Positions 54,931 through 63,304 of a DNA stretch of 64,000 nt are shown in pieces (within the stretch, counting starts at the first letter, position 1; each line of letters opens with the position of its first letter). Source of the DNA: Inquilinus sp. Marseille-Q2685. Its GTDB lineage: Bacteria; Pseudomonadota; Alphaproteobacteria; DSM-16000; Inquilinaceae. Made by a program: the position numbers and the translations under genes. The stretch covers positions 1,736,001 to 1,800,000 of the forward strand of contig NZ_CAKAKL010000001.1 of assembly GCF_916619195.1 (NCBI RefSeq), read 5' to 3'. A model generated the notes under the pieces. That model saw only the letters and a program-made list of their open reading frames with translations. It searched no databases and was not told the origin of the DNA.

Positions 54931-55198
54931 AGCCTGCATTTCTCACACCCCTTGCGCCCTGCGTCGCCTCGCGGCGAGTCGGATGCGGGGGCGGGCCGCG
55001 AAGAGCGTATCGGCTATACGGTCGAGCGGCCCGCACCCGCAGGCGGCCGCCGCAAGGTGACCCTCCGGGCCGGTTGAACATGCCGACAGGGGGCGTCGAA
55101 CGGCTTGCCCGATGCAAAGGCATCGCGCTGCGCCGCTCTCCTGCCCTGCCGGCATGTTGAACCGGCGCAGGGCGCAAGGGGTGTGAGAAATGCAGGCT
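54931..55198. mobile_element. MITE-like element with perfect 33-bp terminal inverted repeats
   Basis: Positions 54931-54963 and 55166-55198 are exact reverse complements over 33 bp (starting AGCCTGCATTTCTCACACCC). Inside, GCGGGCCGC (54991) pairs with GCGGCCCGC (55026), and GCCGGTTGAACATGCCG (55069) pairs with 55150-55166 in 16 of 17 positions. It has no coding capacity for a transposase and no clear target-site duplication. The right end is only 18 bp before the pyrE ATG. The rest of the 54834-55216 gap shows nothing else. Confidence 0.8.
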
Positions 55199-55216
55199 TA
55201 ACCGCCGGAGCCCGCC

Positions 55217-55918
55217 ATGATCCTCTCGACCAGCTTCCCCGACCGCAAGACCATCGCCCGTCTGACCGCACAGGCCTATCTCGAGGCCGGCGCGGTCAGC
55301 TTCAACGCCGAGACGCCCTACAAGTTCACCTCGGGCTGGGCCAGCCCGGTCTACACCGACACGCGGCGGCTGATCTCCTATCCCCGCATCCGCGGCGTGC
55401 TGATGGACTTCGCCACCTCGGTGATCCTGAGCGAGATCGGCTTCGAGAAGATCGACGCGGTGGCGGGCGGCGAGACCGCCGGCATCTCCTACGCCGCCTG
55501 GATCGCCGACCGCCTGGCCCTGCCAATGCAGTATGTGCGCAAGAAGCCGAAGGGCTTCGGCCGCAACGCCCAGATCGAGGGCGTGCTGACCGAGGGCCAG
55601 CGGGTGCTGCTGGTCGAGGACCTGAACACCGACGGCCGCAGCAAGGCCAAGTTCTGCCAGGCGCTGCGCGACGCCGGCGCGGTGGTGGAGCACGTCTTCG
55701 TCGTCTTCAACTACGGCATCTTCAAGGACACGCCGAAGTTCTTCGAGTCGATCGGGGTCGAACTGCACGCGCTGGCCACCTGGTGGGACGTGCTGGAGGT
55801 CTGCAAGGCCGGCAACCATTTCGACCCGAAGACGCTGGACGAGGTCGAGACATTCCTGCACGACCCGGTCTCCTGGTCCGCCGCGCATGGCGGCATCGAC
55901 AAGATGCCGACCGATTGA
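55217..55918 (+). CDS. pyrE: Orotate phosphoribosyltransferase
   Basis: PyrE adds ribose-phosphate from PRPP to orotate. The 233-residue protein shows [58 protein letters not shown] (catalytic loop) and the PRPP-binding motif [22 protein letters not shown] lies eight bases before the ATG. The promoter must lie inside or beyond the MITE-like element, so the insertion probably shapes its expression. Confidence 0.96.
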   Translation: MILSTSFPDRKTIARLTAQAYLEAGAVSFNAETPYKFTSGWASPVYTDTRRLISYPRIRGVLMDFATSVILSEIGFEKIDAVAGGETAGISYAAWIADRLALPMQYVRKKPKGFGRNAQIEGVLTEGQRVLLVEDLNTDGRSKAKFCQALRDAGAVVEHVFVVFNYGIFKDTPKFFESIGVELHALATWWDVLEVCKAGNHFDPKTLDEVETFLHDPVSWSAAHGGIDKMPTD

Positions 55919-56069
55919 CGATTTCGAGGTGCCAGAGAGTCCGTTCCCACACATGAGCCATGCCCGATCGGCGCGAGACGCAGGCGCCGGAGCGGGAGGA
56001 AGCTGACGCCCGGCGACGGGGCGAAGGGAAGGGGCGCTGCCCGCCGCAGCCACGGCTCAGAGGCCCGAC

Positions 56070-57314
56070 ATGCAGGGATGGACTCCCCAGCAGCGGAGCG
56101 TCGTTGTCGCCAGCTTCCTCGGCTGGACCCTCGACGCCTTCGACTTCTTCCTTCTCGTCTTCATCCTCACCGACATCGCCCAGGAGTTCGGCACCGGGGC
56201 CGAGACCACCTCCTGGCTGGTGACGCTGACCCTGGCGATGCGGCCGGTCGGCGCCTTCCTGTTCGGCCGCGCCGCCGACCGCTTCGGCCGCCGGCCGACG
56301 CTGATGGTCGACGTGCTGGCCTATTCGCTGCTGGAATTCGCCTCGGGCTTCGCCCCGACCTTCACCGTGCTGCTGATCCTGCGCATGCTGTACGGCATCG
56401 CCATGGGCGGTGAATGGGGCGTCGGCGCGTCGCTGACCATGGAGACCGTGCCGGTCCGCTCGCGCGGCTTCGTCTCCGGCCTGCTGCAGGCGGGCTATCC
56501 GACCGGCTACCTGCTGGCCTCGATCGTCTACGGGCTGCTCTACGATTCGATCGGCTGGCGCGGCATGTTCATGATCGGCGTCGTGCCCGCCCTGCTGGTG
56601 CTGTACATCCGCCGCAGCGTGCCGGAATCGCCGGCCTGGGCGGAAACGCGGGTCGAGCGCGACCGGATCTCGCTCGGCGACACGGTGCGGCGGCACTGGC
56701 GGCTCGGCCTCTATGCCATCCTCCTGATGACCGCGTTCAACTTCTTCAGCCACGGCACCCAGGACATCTATCCGACCTTCCTCAAGGTCCAGCACGGCAT
56801 GGGCCCGCACGAGGTCAGCCTGATCGCAATCGTCTACAACATCGGCGCCATCCTCGGCGGCCTCGCCTGCGGCATGCTGTCGGAACGCTTCGGCCGGCGC
56901 CGGGTGATCGTGATCGCGGCGCTGCTGGCCCTGCCGGCGCTGCCGCTCTGGGCCTTCTCCTCCGGCCCGGTGCTGCTCGCCGCCGGCGCCTTCGTCATGC
57001 AGGTCGCGGTGCAGGGCGCCTGGGGCGTGGTCCCGGCGCATCTGAACGAGCTGTCGCCGGAGGAGGCGCGCGGCACCTTCCCCGGTTTCGTCTACCAGAC
57101 CGGCAACCTGCTGGCCGCGATCAACCTGACTTTGCAGACCCATATCGCCGTCACCAACGGCAACGACTACGCCCTGGCCATGGCGCTGGTGACGGGCGTG
57201 GTGGCGGTGGTAATCGCGCTGCTGATCGCCCTCGGGCCGGAGAAGCGGGGCGTCGCCTTCGGCGCGGCGCGGCTGCGGTCCGAGCTCGCCTCCACCCCCG
57301 CCGCCGGGGAATAG
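56070..57314 (+). CDS. MFS transporter (sialate:H+ symporter / lactate family-like)
   Basis: The 414-residue protein has 12 predicted membrane helices. GWTLDAFDFFLLVFILTDIA, GRAADRFGRRPTLMVDVLAY, MLYGIAMGGEWGVGASLTME and RGMFMIGVVPALLVLYIRRS are typical of the SHS-type MFS group that moves lactate, sialic acid or other carboxylates with protons. The substrate is not determined. It follows pyrE by 151 bp and precedes the LuxR pair. Confidence 0.86.
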   Translation: MQGWTPQQRSVVVASFLGWTLDAFDFFLLVFILTDIAQEFGTGAETTSWLVTLTLAMRPVGAFLFGRAADRFGRRPTLMVDVLAYSLLEFASGFAPTFTVLLILRMLYGIAMGGEWGVGASLTMETVPVRSRGFVSGLLQAGYPTGYLLASIVYGLLYDSIGWRGMFMIGVVPALLVLYIRRSVPESPAWAETRVERDRISLGDTVRRHWRLGLYAILLMTAFNFFSHGTQDIYPTFLKVQHGMGPHEVSLIAIVYNIGAILGGLACGMLSERFGRRRVIVIAALLALPALPLWAFSSGPVLLAAGAFVMQVAVQGAWGVVPAHLNELSPEEARGTFPGFVYQTGNLLAAINLTLQTHIAVTNGNDYALAMALVTGVVAVVIALLIALGPEKRGVAFGAARLRSELASTPAAGE

Positions 57315-57354
57315 GGGCCGCGCCGGGACGACAGGGGCCGGGGACCGGCGGCCG

Positions 57355-57363
57355 TGCTATAAG
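57355..57363 (+). promoter_or_regulatory. Extended -10 promoter of first LuxR-type gene
   Basis: TGCTATAAG matches an extended -10 element (TGn plus TATAAG). It excludes the ATG at 57364 as translation start. The paralogue has TGCTATAGT at the same relative place. Confidence 0.5.
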
Positions 57364-57411
57364 ATGCCGCCCCGGCCTTCCGGCCGAAGCCCGCCCATCG
57401 CGATGCCCGCC

Positions 57412-58176
57412 ATGCCGGACGAGCAGCAGTTCCTGGACCTGATCGGCCAGATCTACGACGCCGCGACCGGCGACGAGGACTGGACCCGGATCCTGGGCGG
57501 CCTGTCGCAGATGCTGGGCGGCCATGCCGCCGTGCTGCAGCGGCCCCATGCCCCCGGCCAGGCGGTGCAGACGCTGGTCAGCGGCATCGATCCCGACTAT
57601 GTCGGGCTGTACGGTGCCCATTACCACAGGCTGCTGCCGATCCGGTCCTGGCTGCCGCGGATGCCCGGCGGATCCGTCTTCGCCGACCGCATGCTGGTGG
57701 CGGACCGGGACTATGTCCGGACCGAGTTCTACACCGACTTCCTGACGCCGCAGGACCAGCATGCCAGCCTGTCCTGGCTGGCCCGCAACCGGCAGGGCGC
57801 CGGGGCCACCCCGGTCCTGATCTCGGTCTGGCGCTCGCGGCGGCAGCCGGAGTGGGGGCCGGAGCAGCTCCGCCTGCTCCATCGCCTCGGCCCGCATCTC
57901 GAGCAGGCGCTGGAGATCGAGCGCCGTCTCGGCGCCAGCGCGGTCCATCGGGTGGCGGCCCAGCTGGTTCGCAGCGCCGCGGAGCTGACCTGGCGCGAGC
58001 GCGACTGCCTGGCCCGGATCGCCCGCGGTGCCTCCAGCAAGGAGATCGCGCGCCAGCTCGAGCTGTCGCTCCGCACGGTCAACGAATATGTCGAATCCGC
58101 GATGCGGAAGCTGGAGGCGACCAGCCGCACCGAGGCCGTGGCCAAGGCGCTGGTCCTCGACCTGCTCGACGAATGA
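57412..58176 (+). CDS. LuxR-type (GerE HTH) transcriptional regulator, paralogue 1
   Basis: The 254-residue protein has an N-terminal ~170-residue sensor region (FLDLIGQIYDAATGDEDWTR, LYGAHYHRLLPIRSWLPRMP, RTEFYTDFLTPQDQHASLSW) with no assigned fold. A C-terminal LuxR/GerE HTH follows, with ELTWRERDCLARIARGASSK, EIARQLELSLRTVNEYVESA and MRKLEATSRTEAVAKAL. I chose the ATG at 57412, because the paralogue begins at the same place (MPDxxxxxxLxGQxYDAAxGDEDW). Ligand and targets are unknown. A paralogue lies 480 bp downstream. Confidence 0.86.
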   Translation: MPDEQQFLDLIGQIYDAATGDEDWTRILGGLSQMLGGHAAVLQRPHAPGQAVQTLVSGIDPDYVGLYGAHYHRLLPIRSWLPRMPGGSVFADRMLVADRDYVRTEFYTDFLTPQDQHASLSWLARNRQGAGATPVLISVWRSRRQPEWGPEQLRLLHRLGPHLEQALEIERRLGASAVHRVAAQLVRSAAELTWRERDCLARIARGASSKEIARQLELSLRTVNEYVESAMRKLEATSRTEAVAKALVLDLLDE

Positions 58177-58182
58177 TCCCCT

Positions 58183-58199
58183 AATCCTCGGGGATTGAG
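58183..58199. repeat. Shared 3' motif after LuxR paralogue 1
   Basis: AATCCTCGGGGATTGAG starts seven bases after the stop and contains the inverted halves AATCC/GGATT. A close relative follows paralogue 2 at 59417. Confidence 0.5.
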
Positions 58200-58267
58200 G
58201 CGGACCGCCCGATCCGGGACTCTTGCCGTGGAGTGTCGCGCGGTGTGCCCGCCGCGATTCCGGCTTT

Positions 58268-58299
58268 TTTGCGCCGAAACGGAAACAATTCGACGCAAA
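58268..58299. promoter_or_regulatory. 11-bp inverted repeat upstream of the micro-membrane-protein gene
   Basis: TTTGCGCCGAA and TTCGACGCAAA are complementary in 10 of 11 positions across 10 bp. The site lies 67 bp upstream of the 42-residue ORF, between the two LuxR genes. An operator for a LuxR-type dimer is possible, as is an RNA hairpin. Confidence 0.45.
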
Positions 58300-58365
58300 T
58301 CCTGTTTTGATTGTGGAGCGGCCGCCGGGCACGATGCGGGATCGCCATTGGGGTGGGAGGTGCAG

Positions 58366-58494
58366 ATGAATCCGGTTCTGATGGCGGCCTTCGGGCTGAT
58401 CGCGGTGCTGCTGTGGCGCGCCGGGGCGGGCTTCGCCGCGGTCACCGGCGGCGCGGCCCTGTCGGCGGCGGCGCTGCTCCTGACCCTGCACTGA
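58366..58494 (+). CDS. 42-residue membrane micro-protein
   Basis: The ORF reads MNPVLMAAFGLIAVLLWRAG, then AGFAAVTGGAALSAAALLLT and LH. It contains two short hydrophobic helices joined by WRAGAGF. A strong GGGTGGGAGG lies just upstream of the ATG. It sits between two LuxR-type regulators and could be a product of their regulation. No family recognised. Confidence 0.6.
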   Translation: MNPVLMAAFGLIAVLLWRAGAGFAAVTGGAALSAAALLLTLH

Positions 58495-58588
58495 CCGCGT
58501 CATCGGGGCGGGCAGCGTGCCGGATGGCATCGGCCGGCACGGCGCGACGCGTGCCGCTTCGGCGGGAGCCGTCAAAAGATCACAAACC

Positions 58589-58597
58589 TGCTATAGT
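58589..58597 (+). promoter_or_regulatory. Extended -10 promoter of second LuxR-type gene
   Basis: TGCTATAGT is an extended -10 element located 58 bp before the ATG at 58655. It matches TGCTATAAG upstream of paralogue 1. Around -35 only a weak CCGTCA is visible. Confidence 0.5.
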
Positions 58598-58604
58598 CCC
58601 GATC

Positions 58605-58629
58605 AACCGCCGGCGTCGTGCCGGCGGTT
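58605..58629 (+). promoter_or_regulatory. Leader hairpin before second LuxR-type gene
   Basis: AACCGCCGGC and GCCGGCGGTT form a perfect 10-bp stem with a GTCGT loop, followed by TTGC. It lies in the 5' leader, about 8 bp after the predicted transcription start and 26 bp before the ATG. It could act as an attenuator or a stabilising stem-loop. No equivalent exists before paralogue 1. Confidence 0.5.
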
Positions 58630-58654
58630 TGCTGCGTCCCTGCCCTGCTTCGCC

Positions 58655-59395
58655 ATGCCGGATGACCGCGCCATCGCCGAGCTGGTCGGCCAGGCCTACG
58701 ACGCCGCCCTCGGCGACGAGGACTGGACGGTCGTGCTGCGCCACGCCCTGGCGCTGCTGGGCGGCGAGGCTGCGGCGCTGCACCCGACCGGCAGCCCGAT
58801 GCCGACCGACATCGCCGTCCGCGTCGGCTGCGATCCTGCCTATATCCCGCTCTACAACGCCCATTATCACCAGACCTGGCCGATCCTGCCGATGATGCAG
58901 CGGCTGCAGGCCCGGCCGGTCTTTGTCGACCGCATGCTGGTGCCGCAGGACGACTTCATCCGCACCGAATTCTACAACGACTATGCCCGGCCGCAGGGCG
59001 GCCACAGCGGCCTGTACTGGATCGATTTCGGCCGGCACGGCCTGGGGGCGCATCTGTCGCTCTGGCGGTCGCGGCGGCGGCCCGACTGGAGCGACGAGGA
59101 GGTCCGGCTGCTGCAGCATATCGGGCCGCATATCGGCCGGGCGCTGAAGATCCAGGGCCGGCTCGGCGCGGCCGGCACGCGCAATGGCGACGCGGCGTCG
59201 CTGCTGGCGCCGCGCGAACGCGACTGCCTGGCCTGGATCGCCCGCGGCGCCTCCAGCAAGCAGGCCGCCCAGCGCCTGGCGCTGTCGGTCTACACCGTCA
59301 ACGAATATGTCGCATCGGCGATGCGCAAGCTGCAGGCGTCCAGCCGCAGCGAGGCCGTGGCCAGCGCCCTCAGCCTCGGCCTGCTCGATCCGTAG
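58655..59395 (+). CDS. LuxR-type (GerE HTH) transcriptional regulator, paralogue 2
   Basis: The 246-residue protein is a clear paralogue of the 57412 gene. Shared features are IAELVGQAYDAALGDEDWTV, YIPLYNAHYHQTWPILPMMQ, VFVDRMLVPQDDFIRTEFYN and the HTH (LAPRERDCLAWIARGASSKQ, RLALSVYTVNEYVASAMRKL). Its own promoter and leader hairpin set it apart. The sensor parts differ more than the HTH parts, so they may read different signals but similar DNA. Ligand unknown. Confidence 0.86.
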   Translation: MPDDRAIAELVGQAYDAALGDEDWTVVLRHALALLGGEAAALHPTGSPMPTDIAVRVGCDPAYIPLYNAHYHQTWPILPMMQRLQARPVFVDRMLVPQDDFIRTEFYNDYARPQGGHSGLYWIDFGRHGLGAHLSLWRSRRRPDWSDEEVRLLQHIGPHIGRALKIQGRLGAAGTRNGDAASLLAPRERDCLAWIARGASSKQAAQRLALSVYTVNEYVASAMRKLQASSRSEAVASALSLGLLDP

Positions 59396-59416
59396 CCGCA
59401 GCCCCGGCAATCGCCC

Positions 59417-59432
59417 AATCCCCGGGGTTGAG
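59417..59432. repeat. Shared 3' motif after LuxR paralogue 2
   Basis: AATCCCCGGGGTTGAG lies 22 bases after the stop and matches the motif after paralogue 1 except for one substitution and a one-base length change. It contains a CCCCGGGG palindrome. Confidence 0.5.
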
Positions 59433-59447
59433 AGGGTTTCCCATCCT

Positions 59448-59481
59448 GAGGCCGGAGGGGCGGCCCCGCGCCTCCGGCCTC
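59448..59481 (+). terminator. Hairpin downstream of LuxR paralogue 2
   Basis: GAGGCCGGAGG and CCTCCGGCCTC form a perfect 11-bp stem around a 12-base loop, about 50 bp after the stop. No U-tract follows, so termination may need Rho or be weak. Confidence 0.5.
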
Positions 59482-59509
59482 CCCCCGGGCAACGGTCACA
59501 TTCCCGCGA

Positions 59510-59538
59510 TTGACACGGCAGTCCCGCCCCAGCTGAAT
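59510..59538 (+). promoter_or_regulatory. Possible promoter of the RTX gene
   Basis: A perfect TTGACA (59510-59515) is followed 17 bp later by a weak CTGAAT/GAATAC region. The ATG lies ~125 bp downstream, leaving a long leader with no other feature seen. Confidence 0.35.
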
Positions 59539-59664
59539 ACTTTCCTGAGCAGTCTCCACCATCGTTCGATGTCCCGGATCCTCCGCCAGCCGCCTGCGGC
59601 ACCTGGCAGGATGGCCCACCGGATTGCGGATCAGACGTTTCCATCTCTGACGCGGGAGAGCGCG

Positions 59665-60753
59665 ATGGAAAATATCCCCAGCATCGCCGGCATCATCGTG
59701 ATCGGCGACGAGTATGAGCGCGACGTCCTGTATGGCGATTTCGACTCCGATGATGAGCTGTACGGCCTGGGCGGCGACGACTGGCTCGCCGGCGACACCG
59801 GCGCGGACCTGCTCGACGGCGGGGACGGGATCGACACGGCCTTCTACCTGAACGAGGAGGGGGTCGAGGTCGACCTCGCCACCGGCATCAACCATGGCGC
59901 CGAGGCCGAAGGCGACGTCCTGGTCGGCATCGAGAACCTTTCGGGCTCCTACTGGGGCGGCGACATCCTGCGCGGCGATGCCGGCGCCAACCTGCTGGAC
60001 GGGTCCGGCGGCGACGACCAGCTGTTCGGCCGGGACGGCGACGACACCCTCGAAGGCGACCGGAACAACGACCTGCTGCAGGGCGGGGCCGGCGCCGACC
60101 GGCTCGACGGCGGCAACGGCATCGACACCGCCGCCTATGACGGCGAGGCCGGGGTGGTGGTCGATCTCGGCGCCGGCACCGGCCGCGGCGGCGAGGCCGA
60201 GGGCGACACGCTGACCGGGATCGAGAACCTCCTCGGCACCGGCCAGGAGGATCTGCTGATCGGCTCGGCCACGGGCAACGACCTCTCCGGCCGGGCGGGC
60301 GACGATGTCCTGCTGGGAGAGGGAGGCAACGACACGCTCGCCGGCGGCGGCGGCCGCGATACGCTTCTGGGCGGCGACGGCGGGGACCGGCTGCTGGGCG
60401 GGTCCGGGCAGGATGTGCTGTCGGGCGGCGCCGGGTCGGACGCCTTCGTCTACACCGATCCGAACGACGCCCGGCCCGCGCCGGTTCCGGACATCATCAC
60501 CGATTTCAGCCGGGACGAGGACGACCACATCGACCTGTCGGCGATCGACGCCGACATCGGTGCGGCCGGCGACCAGGCCTTCGCCTTCATCGGCGCCGGC
60601 GCCTTCACCGGCGTCGCCGGCCAGCTGCGCTGCCAGGCCGTCGGGCCGGGCATCCAGGTCGAGGGCGACATCGATGGCGACGGCGATGCCGACGTCGCGA
60701 TCCTCTGCCTCTCGCCGGGGCCGGCGCCGGAGGCCGGGGACTTCGTGCTCTGA
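59665..60753 (+). CDS. RTX-type calcium-binding secreted protein
   Basis: The 362-residue protein has no classical signal peptide. It carries repeated Gly/Asp-rich nonapeptides of the GGxGxDxLx type (LYGLGGDDWLAGDTGADLLD, LFGRDGDDTLEGDRNNDLLQ, LLGGDGGDRLLGGSGQDVLS) that form a calcium-bound beta-roll. It ends with a serralysin-like C-terminal region (DAFVYTDPNDA, PDIITDFSRDEDDHIDLSAI, GDIDGDGDADVAI). Such proteins leave the cell by type I secretion through a C-terminal signal. No catalytic domain or type I transporter genes are adjacent. Role may be structural or adhesive. Confidence 0.88.
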   Translation: MENIPSIAGIIVIGDEYERDVLYGDFDSDDELYGLGGDDWLAGDTGADLLDGGDGIDTAFYLNEEGVEVDLATGINHGAEAEGDVLVGIENLSGSYWGGDILRGDAGANLLDGSGGDDQLFGRDGDDTLEGDRNNDLLQGGAGADRLDGGNGIDTAAYDGEAGVVVDLGAGTGRGGEAEGDTLTGIENLLGTGQEDLLIGSATGNDLSGRAGDDVLLGEGGNDTLAGGGGRDTLLGGDGGDRLLGGSGQDVLSGGAGSDAFVYTDPNDARPAPVPDIITDFSRDEDDHIDLSAIDADIGAAGDQAFAFIGAGAFTGVAGQLRCQAVGPGIQVEGDIDGDGDADVAILCLSPGPAPEAGDFVL

Positions 60754-60759
60754 CCGCAG

Positions 60760-61536
60760 TCAGGCGGCGAAGTCCTCGATCCGGTCGGCCGCGGCGCGGT
60801 CGTAGCCTCGGCTGGCCTCGAGCAGCTGGCGGGTATAGGGCTGGGTCACGGTGCCGTCATGCAGCTGCGCCGCGGTCAGCGTCTCGACGATGCGGCCGCG
60901 GTTCATCACCGCCAGCCGGTCGCACATCACCGAGACCACGGCAAGGTTGTGGGTGACCAGCAGATAGGTCAGCCCCCGCTCCGCTCGCAGCCGTTTCAGC
61001 AGGTTCAGGATCTCCGCCTGCACCGAGACGTCGAGCGCCGAAGTCGGCTCGTCCAGCAGCAGCCCCCGCGGCTCCAGGATCAGCGCCCGGGCGATGGCGA
61101 CTCGCTGGCGCTGCCCGCCCGACAGCTGGTGCGGATAGCGGAAGCGGAAGCTGGGGCCGAGACCGACCTCCTTGAGCACCCGCTCGACCCGCGCGTCGCG
61201 GCCGTCGAAGCCGTGGATCGCCAGCGGCTCCATCAGCGTCGCGTCCACGGTCTGGCGCGGATGCAGCGAGCCGTAGGGGTCCTGGAACACCATCTGGCAC
61301 AGCTTGAAGAAGCCCTTGTCGCGGTGCCGCCCCTGCTCGCGCCCGTCGACCGCGATCCGGCCGGTCCAGTCCCAGTTCAGGCCGGACAGCGCGCGCAGGA
61401 TGGTGGATTTGCCGGAGCCGCTTTCGCCGACCAGGCCGTAGCTCTCGCCGCGCGCGACGGTGAGCGAGGCGTCGCGCACCGCATGGGTGTCGCCGAACAC
61501 GACGTCGAGGCCCTTGATCGCGATCATCGGATCCAT
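60760..61536 (-). CDS. Peptide ABC transporter ATP-binding protein (DppF/OppF-like)
   Basis: The 258-residue ATPase has Walker A GLVGESGSGKSTILRALSG, signature LSGGQRQRVAIARALILEP, Walker B GLLLDEPTSALDVSVQAEIL and switch His in LLVTHNLAVVSVMCDRL. QPYTRQLLEASRGY near the end is typical of peptide importers. The ATG at 61536 (MDPMIAIKGLDVVF) has GGAGG about 8 bases upstream; its start lies just after the stop of the preceding ATPase gene. It is the last gene of the operon in this window. Confidence 0.93.
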   Translation of the reverse strand: MDPMIAIKGLDVVFGDTHAVRDASLTVARGESYGLVGESGSGKSTILRALSGLNWDWTGRIAVDGREQGRHRDKGFFKLCQMVFQDPYGSLHPRQTVDATLMEPLAIHGFDGRDARVERVLKEVGLGPSFRFRYPHQLSGGQRQRVAIARALILEPRGLLLDEPTSALDVSVQAEILNLLKRLRAERGLTYLLVTHNLAVVSVMCDRLAVMNRGRIVETLTAAQLHDGTVTQPYTRQLLEASRGYDRAAADRIEDFAA

Positions 61537-61538
61537 CG

Positions 61539-62378
61539 TCACGCCTCCAGCCAGGCCGGGTCGCGCTGCAGCACCGGCAGGAACGGCCTTGTGTCGCCGA
61601 TCTGCGGCAGCGATTCGAGCAGGCCGCGGGTGTAGGGGTGCCTGGCCTGGCGCAGCTCCGCCGCCCGGCAACTCTCCACCACCCGGCCGGCATACATGAT
61701 CAGGATGCGGTCGCAGAAGCTGGCGACCAGGTTCAGGTCGTGGCTGATGAAGATCAGCCCCATGCCGCGCTGGGTCACCAGGTCGTCGATGATCGCCAGC
61801 ACCTGCATCTGCACGGTGACGTCCAGCGCCGAGGTCGGCTCGTCCGCGATCAGCAGGTCCGGGTCGGGGATCAGCATCATCGCGATCATGATGCGCTGGC
61901 CCATGCCGCCCGAGACCTCGTGCGGGTACAGGCTCCACACCCGCTCCGGATCGCGGATGCGCACCGCCTCGAACATCTCCAGCACCCGGCGCTTGGCCTC
62001 GCGGGCCGAGGCGCGCTTGTGGATGCGGTAGGCCTCGGCCACCTGCTCGCCCACCGTGGCGACGGGGTTGAGCGAGAATTTCGGGTCCTGCATCACCATC
62101 GAGATGCGGCGGCCGCGGATGGCGCGCATCTGCCGCTCGCTCTGGCGCTGCAGGTCGATGCCGTCGAACACCAGCCGGTCGGCCCGGGCCCGGCCGGGCG
62201 GCCCGACCAGCCGCAGGATCGACCGGCCGGTCATCGACTTGCCGGAGCCGCTCTCGCCGACGATCCCCAGCTTCTCGCGGCCCAGGGTGAAGCTCATGCC
62301 GCGCACGGCGCGGACCGGGCCCTTGGCCGTGTCGAAGGTGACCGAGAGGTTCTGAACCTCCAGCAGCGGGCCGCTCAT
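61539..62378 (-). CDS. Peptide ABC transporter ATP-binding protein (DppD/OppD-like)
   Basis: The 279-residue ATPase has Walker A LGIVGESGSGKSMTGRSILR, VMQDPKFSLNPVATVGEQVA (Q-loop), signature VSGGMGQRIMIAMMLIPDPD, Walker B LLIADEPTSALDVTVQMQVL and the switch His in FISHDLNLVASFCDRI. It pairs with the next ATPase to power the importer. Its start overlaps the stop of the permease gene (ATGA). Confidence 0.93.
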   Translation of the reverse strand: MSGPLLEVQNLSVTFDTAKGPVRAVRGMSFTLGREKLGIVGESGSGKSMTGRSILRLVGPPGRARADRLVFDGIDLQRQSERQMRAIRGRRISMVMQDPKFSLNPVATVGEQVAEAYRIHKRASAREAKRRVLEMFEAVRIRDPERVWSLYPHEVSGGMGQRIMIAMMLIPDPDLLIADEPTSALDVTVQMQVLAIIDDLVTQRGMGLIFISHDLNLVASFCDRILIMYAGRVVESCRAAELRQARHPYTRGLLESLPQIGDTRPFLPVLQRDPAWLEA

Positions 62379-63304
62379 GACTGCCCCCCCTGCTTCGGGT
62401 CGAGGATGTCGCGCAGCCCGTCGCCGAGCAGGTTGAAGCCCAGGCTGACCACGAAGATGGCGATGCCGGGCATGGTCGCGACCCACCACTGGTCGAGGAT
62501 GAAGCTGCGGCCCTTGGAGATCATCGCCCCCCATTCCGGCAGCGGCGGCTGGGCGCCGAGGCCGAGGAAGCCGAGGCCCGCCGCGGTCAGGATGATGCCG
62601 GCCATGTCGAGCGTGACCCGGACGATCACCGAGGACAGGCACAGCGGCACGATGTGCCGGGCGACGATGCGGGCGCTGGAGGCGCCCTGCAGCCGCACCG
62701 CGCTGATGAAGTCGGCGTTGCGGATGGTCAGCGTCTCGGCCCGGGCGATGCGGGCATAGGGCGGCCAGGAGGTGATGGCGATGGCGATGATCGCGTTCTC
62801 GATGCCCGGCCCGAGCGCCGCGACGAAGGCCAAAGCCAGGATCAGTTTCGGGAAGGCCAGGAAGATGTCGGTGATGCGCATCAGCACCGCATCGACCCAG
62901 CCGCCGAGATAGCCCGAGACGGTGCCGATCAGCAGGCCGACCGGGGCCGCGGTGATCGCCACCAGCACGACGATCAGCAGCGTCAGCCGGGTGCCGTAGA
63001 TGATGCGGGACCAGATGTCCCGGCCGAGCTCGTCGGTGCCCAGCCAGTGCGCGGCGCTGAAGGGCTGCAGCCGCTCCGCCAGGTTCTGCTCGATCGGCGA
63101 CTGGTGCGCCAGCAGCGGCGCGATCGCGGCGGCGACCAGCAGCAGCAGGACGATGACGAGCCCGACCATGGCCAGCGGGTTGCGGGCCAGGCCGAGCCAC
63201 AGCAGGTACAGCCGCCCGAGCCGGGCTTGGCCGCGCGAATGCGGCGTGTCGGACAGGAGCCAGCCGCGCCAGCTGTCGGGGCGTGGGGATGTCAGATCGG
63301 TCAT
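62375..63304 (-). CDS. Peptide ABC transporter permease (DppC/OppC-like)
   Basis: The 309-residue protein has ~6 membrane helices and the OppC-type features. NLAERLQPFSAAHWLGTDEL and GRDIWSRIIYGTRLTLLIVV precede the core. The ATPase-coupling EAA loop is EFISAVRLQGASSARIVARH in general form (here DFISAVRLQGASSARIVARH) followed by IVPLCLSSVIV. The ATG at 63304 overlaps the preceding permease stop (ATGA). Confidence 0.92.
   Translation of the reverse strand: MTDLTSPRPDSWRGWLLSDTPHSRGQARLGRLYLLWLGLARNPLAMVGLVIVLLLLVAAAIAPLLAHQSPIEQNLAERLQPFSAAHWLGTDELGRDIWSRIIYGTRLTLLIVVLVAITAAPVGLLIGTVSGYLGGWVDAVLMRITDIFLAFPKLILALAFVAALGPGIENAIIAIAITSWPPYARIARAETLTIRNADFISAVRLQGASSARIVARHIVPLCLSSVIVRVTLDMAGIILTAAGLGFLGLGAQPPLPEWGAMISKGRSFILDQWWVATMPGIAIFVVSLGFNLLGDGLRDILDPKQGGQS

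Noticed and set aside
54929-56053. 374-codon minus ORF across the pyrC/pyrE gap
   Set aside because: It consists of the inverted-repeat element plus antisense pyrE. No transposase motif (DDE or HUH) is present.
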